DNA from: Scortum barcoo
Lineage: Eukaryota; Chordata; Actinopteri; Centrarchiformes; Terapontidae
Length of the DNA: 64,000 nt
NCBI GenBank assembly: GCA_023238725.1
Contig: CM041535.1
Span: 20,827,230-20,891,229 of the forward strand
Direction: 5' to 3'
Made by a program: the position numbers and the translations under genes. The notes below the pieces were generated by a model. It saw only the letters and a program-made list of their open reading frames with translations. It had not been told where the DNA came from and searched no databases. Positions 1-11,317 of this stretch are shown piece after piece; positions within the stretch are counted from its first letter, which is position 1, and each line of letters starts with the position of its first letter.

Positions 1-2105
1 CCACCCCATGGCCCTGGAGGTCCCTTTTCTGTGGCCGGGCCAGATGATGCCTGCTCCCTGGGCCAACACCACCGACCCCGAGAAACTGGTTCAGTTTCTC
101 CAGGCGTCTGTCACGGACCGCAGGTAGAGAACCACCTTAACTCACGAGGTTAAACAGGAATAAATCTCCCTACGTGTCGTTTGCTCAAGTTGTTTTTAAG
201 AATGTTTTTATTGCCTCAATTGTAAGCATATCATTACATGTGTTTTTTTGTTTTGCAGCATTACAAAGGTCAAAAAGTCCAGCCCCATATGATTTTATTG
301 TCATAAGCCTCATGCTTTGCCTAGAGATCAGGATGTAATGACTAACAATTTCTTTTGCAGTAATGACTTCAAAATAGCCAAGAGAGGATGGGAACTGAGG
401 CTAAATGCACAAATTATGCATAAGACATGATTAAGAACTGTACCCTCAAACATGAAGTAATTGGGCTGGAAATATGTATGTATATTATCACAAGCTCATA
501 AAATCACAATCTTTGGGCCAAGTGACACTAACAAGGTACATTAAACACACCAAATAAACTCACTCATACATACATTTAAAGAAAAAAGGTGACAGTAATG
601 GGAAAAGTGTTCTTCAAAACTTGGCATAAATTTGCATGTGAAATGTGTGTCTTTCATTTTCTGTCGGAATAAGTGTTTTTGTTTCTTCCGCGGCACTTAA
701 AGTAATTCGTTCTAAAGTCAAGTGAAGCTTTTGTCACATCTCTCTGCGGCAGATGTCAAAAAGTGCATTACATGAATACATAGATGCAAAACAATACTAA
801 GCAAAAATAAATTCCTGATGTGTCCCCCCTGCAGGAGGAAGGGCACCTTCTTTGTCTCCCAGGTGGTTCTGACACCGAAGGCCAGCACTGTGATGAAAGG
901 CGTGGCAAGTGGACTGAGAGAGACAATCACAGAGAGGTGTGTACACCTGTATACGTGCGTGTTTGTGGGCTTCAGAGTTTGTTTTATGTCCAGGTTCAGT
1001 CTAACACTGAGATTGGATGTGATGCAGGTGTAGCAACAGTGGTGGCACACACACAACATATACACAGGAACACCTCAGGCCACTGCAGTGACATGATTTA
1101 CCCACAACAGCTCACAGCACAAATTCATGGGTGTGTGCACACACGCACAGTCACATAAACATTCATATGTGAGTCATCGTGGCATTTTCTAACTAAATCC
1201 GGCGGCATGATGATTTCTTCAGGTACCTCAGGCATTTGACACTGACCGCATTCAAGTTTTCTTTTTTTTTTTTTGAACAGCTGCCACAAACCCGGGGCGA
1301 TGCTTCTCATCCCTCCCCTCCCTCTTTCTATATCTCCCCTACTCAATTCTGGTTGAGGATATTTTTTTTCTGATTTACCCTCAGCTTTGTCTGTATTTCA
1401 CTCCCTCTTAATGTCACCAGTTTGTTAAAAGCCTCAGCAGCAAAACCATCAATTTTCCTGGCATGAATTATTCATTTGATAACTCCACTATCAGCCGCTC
1501 TCACCAGGCGCTCGGTGACTTTGATGTAGGCATCCTTCAAAAACTCCCATCCATTCATTTCGCCGCCCAGACTGGCAGCGTAGGACTCGGCAGAGCGAGG
1601 AAGCGAGCGTGAGGTGGAGGCAACTCGTAGAATTTTTCCGTGCACAAAGCTGGGCGAGGCATCTGCAGTAGTAACACCCTCCCCTGGTGCACAGCTCACA
1701 TGAACATGTCCAGCAAGTGTTCGGAGTGTCATCCTCGCAGCTGGTGTCTGGCTCGCAGACGTCCCATGCTGCGTCATAGAGATCTTTTATCACAGCGTGC
1801 CCCCTCTCTCTCTGTTAAACCAGCCAACCGTGAATCATCCCTTCTTCCATCCTCCTCTGTATCTCTTGTGACTTTATCCCACCCCCCCCCCCATTGCTCT
1901 TCCCTCTAACGTGTGTCCGTGTGTGTGTGTTTTCGTGCATCCTCCCAGGGCCTTACCGGGCATGATGCAGTGGATCAGATCGCAGAGACCCGGGGAGAGC
2001 GGCATCAACATTATCACAGCCGACTTCGTGGAGCTCGGAGAATTCATCAGCGCCGTCATCACCCTCAACTATCACCTGGACGACGACGAGGACGACGCCA
2101 CCTGA
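1..2105 (+). CDS. plcxd3: PLCXD3, C-terminal part (last three coding exons)
   Basis: This is the 3' part of the gene for PI-PLC X-domain-containing protein 3, a small (about 320 aa in mammals) intracellular relative of phosphatidylinositol-specific phospholipase C. Coding exons are 1-123 (cut by the window edge), 835-936 and 1949-2105, joined by GT-AG introns with matching phases (2, 2). The first exon reads ALEVPFLWPGQMMPAPWANT, essentially the mammalian PLCXD3 sequence. The second contains VSQVVLTPKASTV and SGLRETITER. The third begins ALPGMMQW and ends in an acidic tail (DDDEDDAT) before TGA at 2103-2105. The catalytic X-box histidines lie in exons outside the window, so activity cannot be judged. 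The neighbour is complement c7, as expected from the human PLCXD3-C6-C7 cluster on 5p13. The family call rests on near-continuous similarity to PLCXD3. The paralogues PLCXD1 and PLCXD2 are less likely but were not compared by alignment. Confidence 0.95.
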
Positions 2106-4665
2106 GAGCCCGCAGGGGGCATCAGGGAGCACGGTCACTACCGCCAGCGGTTTTGGCCTGCGCTCTCACTCTTTTCTCTTTGGCATTTATTTCAGGAGGG
2201 GAGCCGCGCTGCTCCTTTCACTTTATTTAGGGCTATAGTGAGTTGAGAGAATCAGGCGGCAAAAAGGGGGGTTGAGGGAAGAGGAGGTGAGACTGGGAGA
2301 GACAACGCTGGGATTTGGTTGGAGCACAAAGAGGATGAGGTTTTGTTTGTTTCCTATTTGGGGGATCAAAGTTGTTTGTTTTTTTTTGGTTTTTTGTTTT
2401 TTCCAGTGAGATGTTCTTTACTTCCTGTGCTGTAAAATTAACTGCTTCTTTCTCCACAGATCAAACGCACCGTTTTTAGGCTTGCCACTTTGCCAAGGGT
2501 AGATTCCTCTGAGCATATCAACTCTCTGCTAATTGTATTTGTACATCGTTCTTGGTATTCTAGTGACAGTGGGAGTTTTTTTTTCCCTCAGAGGTTGTTT
2601 TTCAGTTCTTCTGTGTAAATTAAATCACTCAAATTGTAGGCTCATGTCTGTAGCTAACAGTTGTATGTCTCATTTGAAAAAAAAGCAGCCCAAGGGAAAT
2701 TTTTTTTTTTTTCCTAACAATATGCATCCCTGGTCAGATCACCGCGTCTGCTTCTGAAAATGCCCTCGAGCAGCTTGAATGCAGACTGTCATTACAATGT
2801 GTTCGCTCAATACATGGACAGGAATTTCAACATTTTGCATTTGTTTCCTCTGCAGTAATTTCTCGAGGTCTTTCTCCCAGCAATAGTCTCCACCGAAGTC
2901 AGCTTGCAGCCTAGACATTGATCAGACACCTTTTGTGCGTTGGTAAACCACTGAATAACTCATTCAAAAGCAGTTTGTTGCATATAAATGAAACAATAAT
3001 TTTAACATTTTCCTGTGTTTCAAGAGAAGCTCCAGCGGTCACTACAAGTTACCTTACAAAAAGAATTGTTTAGGACGGCTAGAAATGCAGCTAGTTATTT
3101 CTGGTAGGAATACAAGGTGACAAATTTATCAGATTTTGTGGTGGGAGCTGAGTCGTGATGTCCAAGTATAAAAATACACTACATCTGGGTACACGAGTGG
3201 ATCCTGTCTGTGTTTCCCACCGTGTGTGTCTATACTTACTGCTGCAGTGAGTGCAGTAAATGCGAGTCATCATGAGATGTATCACGGTGTTATGTCTTTC
3301 ATAATGACATGTGATGAAGTTGCTTAACACTCACTCAGAATGACCCATCTGTGTCTCAAGTCAGAAAAGGGTAGACTTTCTCATTCGGAGTCAGGAGGTC
3401 TTTATGTGACAGCAGTGCTCTGACACTCAGAAAATATAATAAATGTTTAGTTAAGATCTTGACGTAGCTCTTTGATGTCTACTTTACTAGGTGTTTCATG
3501 TTGCTGAGTGTTTCTGAACCCCCCACCCCCGGATTTACGCTATTTAATAAACAAGTGCAATACAATTTAGCATACTTTGGATTTTCATTTCTGTTGAATG
3601 CATTTCTTTCTGCGCCCTGCAATGTTTCATTTAAGGTGGAAAAGTACTTCAAAATGGCGCCTTGAATGGAAATATTTTCATTTTCATTGCAAGGGTTTAA
3701 GGCATTATGCATGAAAAAAAAAAAAAACGCATACAGTACTCCAACATTCCCACACACCTTACGATAAGTGTGGCATTTTCTTCAGAGAATGTATTCTGTA
3801 AGGACATTGTTGTCTAGTTCGGTAATGTAAAAACCCAAACAGGAAACTCTTTGGATTTGTGAATGTATGTGTCTTGTGAGTAACTGTGCCATTTCTAAAA
3901 AACAAACAAACAAACAAACAAACAAAAAAAGTCTCATGCGATGGAGTGACTGAGTATCAGCTAGAAGGTCATTTTTGTATCGTATGCTTCGATGTGGAAA
4001 TGAGTTCAAGTTTTAGAGTTTCAATCAGTACTTCTTTCACTTCCGTGTGGTTTCATGTTAAAATGTTTTATATCGTGGAAAGTTTGTACATACTGTAATT
4101 GCAAATAGTATACTGCCGATGAATTGTAAATTATTTATTATTTAAATTATTGCTCCTTGATAACAATTTCTTAACGTATACATTAACTGAGCGATCATAC
4201 ATCGTCTTGTTTTTCAGATTTTCAGTTTTGTGCATGAGCCAAAAAGTTCTACATATAAACCTTTTGTTGTACACCGTTGAGGTCCATTAGGTTTGTGCCT
4301 AAGGTTTCTCTCCAGTTATTTTCTGCATATTGTTCTGAAGAGCATTGACGCCTCTCAGCTGGAAATGCTTTTACCCTTTAAGACAAACCTCCAAATTAAT
4401 TCACTTTTTAAATGTTGCACTGCTACTACCCCATACAGATTAAGAATGAAACCGCACAAATGAGCAGACTTGAAAAGGCTTGCAAATTGTGTTGTAAGGA
4501 CATTTGTGTCTTCCCTGGTCCCAACTGTTGTCATTGCCTTTTTGTTCTGGTGTGAAAAAAGTTCCTTTGCTGTTGTAAAACTCAAAAACCTTTGTTCAAA
4601 TGAAAGTGACTCTGTTCTAAGTGGAAAACGGCCAATCAAATAAAGCCTTTATGCCTAATCAGCGC
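2106..4665 (+). other. plcxd3: plcxd3 3' UTR with polyadenylation signal
   Basis: This stretch of about 2.5 kb follows the plcxd3 stop codon. It is AT-rich, has many T-runs and no sustained open frame. A canonical AATAAA lies at 4639-4644 and cleavage is expected near 4660-4670. The last 0.5 kb (4161-4672) is the source of a duplicated copy at 10021-10528. Without transcript data, the use of this poly(A) site is inferred from the signal alone. Confidence 0.7.
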
Positions 4666-5063
4666 CTAAGTGAAGTATCATTTCATGACTAGTCTCTGGC
4701 TTGTGAGTGGTGATTGGTTGCTTGATTGAAAAAAAAAAAAAACATTATTAAAACCATTGTAATGAAACTGCAATTTAATTCAATCACCAAATGGCAGTAC
4801 TATCAATCTAAAGTAGATTTGCAGCTTTTAAGCTAAAACATACCAGCATTTTATTCCCTATCTGTGCAGAAGAGCATCCTAAAATCATCCAGTTTCCAGG
4901 GTGATGAGCATGGTAGGTGGGTGGGCAGCGGCATCCAGGGTGACTTTCTGAGACTGTGTTTTGTAATTCAGCATCTGCCATTCTGCAGCCAGGTGTTGCT
5001 CACGAAGAGGAAGCGGAGATAACTCCGGAGACGCTGAGTGACTCACTGTGCTATGTAATGCAA

Positions 5064-5089
5064 TGTGTGTGTGTGTGTGTGTGTGTGTG
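5064..5089. repeat. (GT)n microsatellite
   Basis: This is a pure GT dinucleotide run of 26 bases in the plcxd3-c7 intergenic region. It carries no coding signal. Confidence 0.95.
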
Positions 5090-6183
5090 CTTTTGTTTGC
5101 ATCTTACTGAAGAAGGCTGTTGAGGTTTTTGCTTGTACAAAAAAGAAAAGAAAAGGAAAAAGAAGGAAAGAAAAAGCTGCATTTTGTTGAGTTGTTCTGA
5201 CCTTCTGTCAAGTGATTCTGTCAAGTAAGTGTTGTTTGGTAACAGATCACTGAATCGAATCATATCGATTGCTGTTTTGCACTTATTAACATGGGGTTAA
5301 TTGAATCATTAACAGCATCATGGTGCACACATGCACACATGCTTCTCTGGAAGCTGCCCAGCACAACAGCAGTGTTATGGCGGTAACCACAGGCTAGCTG
5401 ATTGAATGGATGTTAAGTACTGCTCAAATGGCGCTTGCACTGTATACTATTTTTTCCGCGCATGACGTGAAGATTCCTTAAATCTTCATATCCCGTGGGC
5501 TGTCTGCAGCATATTAATGTGCTTTTATTCCATTTCCTAATGGAGTGCAGGTCATTAATACTGCTTCCTGAAGAGAAGGGAAATGCATTAATATATGTCC
5601 TTGGATTTTATTGAAATAGTTGTTTACTGGAGGAGTGACAAAGTACAAATGCACGATGTTTCTGTGTGCTTATGTGCATGTTTGTGTCTGTCTGTCTTTC
5701 TTTGTCACGCACACACACACACAGGCGAACGCACAGATGAGGAGGAGGTAGAGGTGTGGGAGGTAGAGATGGATGATGGCATTCAGACAGTTTAAAGAGG
5801 GGCAGTAACTAAATGCACAGTTTCAGAAAAGTTTGGAGTGTGAGGAGGTGGAAGAGTAATTTCACCAGCCACTCCTGTGTCTAGATATGAGGGTACATGA
5901 CACAGGGTGGCAATTTGTATGCCAATTGCAGCTTCGAACACAACAATTGTACAGCGAGGGAGACATAAAAAGCGACATAAAAGGAGTATCATTGTTATAA
6001 AAACTTAACAAAACGAGGCTGGGATACGCAGGCGATCACTAAAAGTCAACAAACAGTGAGTCACTATCAGGGGCAGAGGGGAAACTGGGGGAATTGTAAT
6101 AACTCTTTTAGTCATTCCAACATGAAAACAGATAATGGGCAAAGGGAGGGATCAGGAAACACTCTGACCGAGGGGACAAAGAA

Positions 6184-6191
<8 letters not shown>

Positions 6192-6214
<23 letters not shown>

Positions 6215-6215
6215 G
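6192..6215. repeat. (AG)n microsatellite in a purine-rich tract
   Basis: An uninterrupted AG run is followed by GAAGAAGAAAAAGAG, giving a purine-only stretch of about 50 bases. No coding signal was seen. Confidence 0.9.
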
Positions 6216-8267
6216 GAAGAAGAAGAAAAAGAGAGTAGAGTTTATGTTATAATGGTGCTGTACTGTCTGAAAGGCCATCAGTCAGAACTGCTGGTTTATG
6301 ACCTTGCTCACCATAAATCGCTTTCTAAGGTCTGAATAAAGTCCACTCATAAAGTCCACTGAAAACAATGAATCTCCAAAACATCAGCTTAAAAAATGAA
6401 GACACAACCCTGTTTTAAGCTTTGATGTAGCACTTTAGGGTTGTATAGAGGATTACATTTATGAAGACACACGGAAGACAACTTTTGTTCAAGCAGTAAA
6501 GGAACATTTAACATTTCAGTTTCAATCCAGACATTTGACAGTCATTTTCACTGTGCAGTAAAATAGTGATGTGTGATCTGAATAGTTTTCCCAGTAAACA
6601 GTATCTAAGTATTTCACAATAAATCAGATGAGAAAAGTCAAAAACTAATTAAATAAAAGAATCTTCCAGCACCATTGGTGGGAAGCTTTGGATAACGGTA
6701 TGTTGTCTAACCAGCCTAAACAGACAAAGTTTTTTTTTTTTGTTAATTGTTGTGTGACTTCAAAGCTTTGCCAGCTGATTGTTCAAATGCCAAAAAGTTT
6801 GAAATATCACCTTTCATATAATACCTAATGTTTTACCCATGAATCTGTCAGGACACACGAATCCCTTTAATGACGTAAACACACCTTTTTAAATGGCCTG
6901 CGGTTTATTCTGGAGGGGCGTGAACACACACATTCATTGACTAAGCCTCTCTCCATTTGAGCCTCGCAGACTGTCGCTCTCTGGCAGACCAAACTCCCAG
7001 GGCAGATGGCGGTCAAAGATGCCCTCTGAACATCATGAGACCCACAGAAGCGGCACTAATGGAGGGCACGGTCTGGTGGCCTGTTGTGTGAGCCAACTGT
7101 TATTCTAGCCTGAGGGGCTGGGACTTGGCTCGTTGCTGTACAGTAGCTGAGTCATTTAGCATTGGGTGGTCATTTTAGAAATACAGGAAATCACATTTGT
7201 AGTCAATATGCCTGTTATGTGTAAAGTATGCATGACTTCTGTTTGAGCGACTCTGTCCTCAAGTAAGTTTCCTTGTAACTGTTAGTGGTAGTACCTTGAT
7301 TGATGCGTATATGACAGATGTTGCATAGACCGGAATAAATCCTTAATGTAAAGTATACTGCTGTGTTTTGTTAGATAAAAGACTCACGTTTTCTCATCAT
7401 AGACAGGCAGGAAGAAAATGCCATGAAATTTCTCATTGCTCTAAAATTGCTGTACCTGGAAAATTAGTCTATAATAAGATGCTTACTTTGAAGGAGCTTT
7501 ATTTTTTAAGGGCACAAAGTGTTTTTTTTTCTAGCTTGTGGTTCTCAATTTTCTCTACTTTGTGCCTCTGCTATTGGTTCAGAACCAGAAAATGAATTCT
7601 CATTTCCAAAACATCACTGCTGCCACAGTGAAAAGCAACCTTTTCTGTCTTCTGCCGCTCCTTTTAAAATTGAGCTGTACATTCACTTGACATCCTAAAT
7701 TTGTAGGCAGGACAAAATCGTCTCTCGCTGATTTCTAGAAATGATAGGCAGCAGGAATCAATGCTCACTAATACAACCTCGCCTGCCCTACAGCTGCAAA
7801 GAAACACTCCATCTGAACATTTGAACTTGGTGGTATTCCCTCTGGAGCTGCCAATATGTAATGGATATGCACAGAATGGCCCCGATGTCTGGCTGCTGCT
7901 GCAGATATATGTCCATAATTAGACAAAAATGTGGCCTCCACATAAAAACATGGGAGAAATTCCTCATTAAATGACAGAGAAACTTGAGTTTGTCTGCCTG
8001 CAGATATGCAACTGACTGTCACTGGCTATATCATCCAGGCTCTACGTCTCTTTTTAGTGTGCGGAGAAATAATGAAGAGCAACGTTTTAATTGAACTAAA
8101 CTATAGAGCCTTTGGTACAAAGCAGGAAGCCTTGTTGCAGTTTTTTCAAAATGTCCTCTGATTATTTTTCCACAAAGTTGCTCAGCCGTGGATCACATTT
8201 CAGCCGTGGTGAAACGGTTCTCAAATCTCTATTGCCCTCCAGTGTTTGCTGGACTATATCACATCTA

Positions 8268-8500
8268 AACATTCATAGAGCAACACCACGTGTCTGTTTT
8301 GATTTTGTGTCTCTGTCAAATCTTTTGTTCACACACGCTTTTACCTGCCACAGTCTCTTAAAAATGACGACAGTTATTACGACAAAACATGTGGTCAGTG
8401 CTATGTGAGATTTGAGGAGATAAACTCAAATAGTACATGGCTAATTGTACAGATCTCAAATGTGGCACAACAATAGCATTTGGCGCAATGATGCTTCCAG
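8268..8500 (+). repeat. Inverted repeat, left arm
   Basis: This sequence reappears as its reverse complement at about 10529-10750. The arms are about 2 kb apart and flank the first c7 copy and the plcxd3 3' UTR block. By eye identity is around 95 percent, lower than that of the c7 direct repeats. Confidence 0.88.
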
Positions 8501-8927
8501 GTTAATTTCATTGTTTGAGATTGTTGTGAGATTTCAGTTGAACAGTTTGTATGTGACCTTGGAGACAGATGTTCCTCTGTCTTGCTATGTAGAGAAAAAA
8601 ATACCTTGTTTACCCATATAACTGAGACAGCATCATCGTTTTTCTAAAAAGAAACAAACAGAAATATACTTTTCAGCAATTCTGACCATACAAAAAAAAC
8701 CCAAAAACACCCGTGCTTTTCCTGCTATGGCGAATGGTGAAAATGTCTGCTGTGAGCGAGGTCTATTAGCTCAGTAATGAATGTGACAGTCAGGAGAAGT
8801 ACAGCAGACAGCAGACTGGAGATTCTCACTCCAAGAGGAATCTTTACTTTCGGTTTCAAAATGAGGATTTTTTTTGGCAGGAGTTGCCACAGAAATATTT
8901 TTTCCTCTGCAGTCCACATACATGCAT

Positions 8928-8966
<39 letters not shown>

Positions 8967-10016
8967 CACACAGAAACACAAATCTTCTCTATTGTGAAAC
9001 ATGATGGGACGTCCTTTCAAGACTGTAACTCCCTAACAAGAAGAAAACTTGCCAGCCACAAAACCTCTTCAAGACTCTTCTGTTCACTGCTCTTCAGTCA
9101 CCATGAAGGCAAGTAGATTTTTCTCTCAATAACAAGAAAATTACAAACACACTTCTCAGATTTCTGCTAAACATTTGGTTTAATGAAGAACTGTAATCTG
9201 ATTACTGTTAGAATATTTTTTTTATATTTACTTTGTCTTCACTTTTCTGAAAACCCCCTTCTTCCCTGTTTCTCCTGTTTTCTTTTTTCTCATCTTTTCT
9301 TCTTCTTTCCCTTCTCTCCTGTTCGCTTCTCTTCTTTTTTCTTCTCCTCTCCTCTTTTATCGACTTCTTTTCTGCTCCTTGGCCTCTCCTATCTCCCCCA
9401 TTCCTCTTTTCTCCGCTTCCTCAGAACATTACACAACTCCTTATAGTAGTGTTGCCTTGGCTGCTGTGCCTCTTCACTCCTGAAGGGTAAATCTGTTTTT
9501 GCTTTACTGTTTCAACATTGAAAGCACAACATCGTAAAGGACACAGATGATTATTTGGATTTATTGAGCTTATTTGATTTCATTTACTGAATTACTTGAT
9601 TTAAAATTTCATTTCCAAGGTTTTGTTACCAGGCAGTTGATTGCCAGTGGGGGCCTTATGGAGAGTGGTCAGAGTGTGATCCCTGCACCAAATTACAGGT
9701 TAGGAGGATTTATTGATCAGTAAACACTTTAGCTAACTTGTCTCTCACCCATATATTCTTAATTGAAATTTCAGTGAAGATTTTCACAACTTTAAGCTAA
9801 TGAAATGTAATAAAATAAAATACATTTTACCAGCAGAACTGTTGAAAATTCAGGGGTTTTCTTAATTGATGTATTTATTTGCTAGTTTTTTTTTAATATT
9901 CATTTGTCACATTGTGGTGTGGTACAGACAAGAAGCCGACTCATGACCGTGTACGCTCAGTTTGGAGGGAATCTCTGCGCCGGAGAGCCGACTGAGACCA
10001 GGCAGTGTGTAACCAC
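8490..10016 (+). repeat. Direct duplication, copy 1 of the c7 5' region
   Basis: This block repeats at 10752-12367 in the same orientation. From the start codon to the break point (9103-10016 versus 11454-12367, constant offset 2351) I see only two substitutions in about 914 bases. Outside that core, the copies differ in CA-repeat length, a TATATA insertion and about 65 extra bases in copy 2 near 10786-10855. The block covers upstream sequence, exons 1-3 and 89 bases of exon 4 of complement c7. It stops abruptly inside exon 4. Confidence 0.95.
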
Positions 10017-10035
10017 CTTTATAACAATTTCTTAA
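9103..10035 (+). pseudogene. Truncated c7 copy: signal peptide plus partial TSP1 domain, ending in foreign sequence
   Basis: This partial tandem duplicate of complement c7 has exons at 9103-9108, 9425-9486 and 9620-9698, and a broken fourth exon from 9928. The splice sites equal those of the full gene, including a GC donor after the first exon. After 89 bases of exon 4, the sequence changes at about 10017 to a copy of plcxd3 3' UTR. The frame continues for a few codons (FITIS) and stops at TAA 10033-10035. The predicted product is about 84 aa: a hydrophobic signal peptide (MKNITQLLIVVLPWLLCLF) and most of the first thrombospondin type-1 repeat, without its last cysteines. A poly(A) signal follows at 10493-10498, so the unit could be transcribed and processed. 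It lacks LDLa, MACPF and all later domains, so it cannot act as C7. It could be a decaying fragment, a small new secreted protein, or an alternative promoter for the downstream gene. Confidence 0.85.
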
Positions 10036-10528
10036 CGTATACATTAACTGAGCGATCATACATCGTCTTGTTTTTCAGATTTTCAATTTTGTGCATAAGC
10101 CAAAAAGTTCTACATATAAACCTTTTGTTGTACACCGTTGAGGTCCATTAGGTTTGTGCATCTCTCTAGTTATTTTCTGCATATTGTTCTGAAGAGCATT
10201 GACGCCTCTCAGCTGGAAATGCTTTTACCCTTTAAGACAAACCTCCAAATTAATTCACCTTTTAAATGTTGCACTGCTACTACCCCATACAGATTAAGAA
10301 TGAAACCGCACGAATGAGCAGACTTGAAAAGGCTTGCAAATTGTGTTGTAAGGACATTTGTGTCTTCCCTGGTCCCAACTGTTGTCATTGCCTTTTAGTT
10401 CTGGTGTGAAAAGAGTCCTTTGCTGTTGTAAAACTCAAAAACCTTTTGTTCAAATGAAAGTGACTCTGTTCTAAGTGGAAAATGGCCAATCAAATAAAGC
10501 CTTTATGCCTAATCAGCGCCTAAGTATG
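10021..10528 (+). repeat. Duplicated copy of the plcxd3 3' UTR end
   Basis: This block matches 4161-4672 in direct orientation at roughly 96-97 percent by eye, with a few substitutions and short indels. It includes the plcxd3 AATAAA, here at 10493-10498. It is fused at its left end to broken c7 exon 4 and at its right end to an inverted segment. No poly(A) tail or target-site duplication is visible, so it does not look like a retrocopy. Confidence 0.93.
10493..10498 (+). promoter_or_regulatory. AATAAA inherited from plcxd3, now downstream of the truncated c7 copy
   Basis: This canonical hexamer lies in the duplicated 3' UTR block about 460 bases after the chimeric stop codon. It would allow the truncated c7 unit to be polyadenylated. 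Use is inferred, not shown. Confidence 0.6.
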
Positions 10529-10750
10529 GAAGCATCATTGTGCCAAATACTATTGTTGTGCCACATTTGAGATCTGTACAACTAGCCATGTACTATTTGA
10601 ACTTATCTCCTCAAATCTCACATAGCACTGACCACATGTTTTGTCGTAATAAATGTTGTCATTTTTAAGAGACTGCGGCAGGTAAAAGCGTGTGTGAACA
10701 TAAGATTTGACAGAGACACAAAATCAAAACAGACACGCTGTTCTGCTCTA
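10529..10750 (-). repeat. Inverted repeat, right arm
   Basis: This is the reverse complement of 8268-8500. It starts with GGAAGCATCATTG, next to the plcxd3 3' UTR copy. Its right end runs into ATGCTTCCAGG, where the direct c7 block begins. The junction with the 3' UTR copy shows microhomology: GAAGCATCATT here against GAAGTATCATT just after 4672. Confidence 0.88.
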
Positions 10751-10751
10751 T

Positions 10752-11272
10752 GAATGTGTGGGATGCTTCCAGGTTAATTTCATTGTTTTGACATATCATG
10801 TGAGTTTAGGGTGATAAGAGCTGCACGGTTGAAAATCTTCTGTAAAACAATTTAACGTGAGATTTCAGTCGAACAGTTTGTATGTGACCTTGGAGACAGA
10901 TGTTCCTCTGTCTTGCTATGTAGAGAAAAAAATACCTTGTTTACCCATATTACTGAGACAGCATCATCGTTTTTCTAAAAAGAAACAAACAGAAATATAC
11001 TTTTCAGCAATTCTGACCATACAAAAAAAACCAAAAACACCCGTGCTTTTCCTGCTATGGCGAATGGTGAAAATGTCTGCTGTGAGCGAGGTCTATTAGC
11101 TCAGTAATGAATGTGACAGTCAGGAGAAGTACAGCAGACAGCAGACTGGAGATTCTCACTCCAAGAGGAATCTTTACTTTCGGTTTCAAAATGAGGATTT
11201 TTATATATATATATTTTTTTGGCAGGAGTTGCCACAGAAATATTTTTTCCTCTGCAGTCCACATACATGCAT

Positions 11273-11317
<45 letters not shown>

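Larger units (their letters stand above)
4666..8267. other. Intergenic region between plcxd3 and the c7 duplication
   Basis: No gene was found here. Open frames are short and mostly run through simple repeats. Contents include a (GT)n tract at 5064-5089, a (GA)n tract at 6192-6215 and a TAAT-rich, non-repetitive stretch around 5440-5600. A further non-repetitive stretch at 6900-7140 might be regulatory. No protein domains were recognised on either strand. Confidence 0.6.

Noticed and set aside
8725..9004. Open frames on both strands rich in Cys/Val or His/Thr around the CA repeat (also 11055-11412).
   Set aside because: They are translations of a CA/TG microsatellite and its flanks. They have no conserved domain and are explained by the duplication upstream of c7.
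9183..9446. 87-codon Phe/Leu/Ser-rich frame, repeated identically at 11534-11797.
   Set aside because: It is the long polypyrimidine tract of c7 intron 1 read as protein, and it runs across the exon 2 acceptor.
10021..10528. Retrocopy (reverse-transcribed mRNA end) as the source of the plcxd3 3' UTR piece.
   Set aside because: It ends close to the expected cleavage site, but there is no poly(A) tail or target-site duplication. Its neighbours are genomic duplicates including an intron-containing c7 piece and an inversion, which fits a DNA-level rearrangement.
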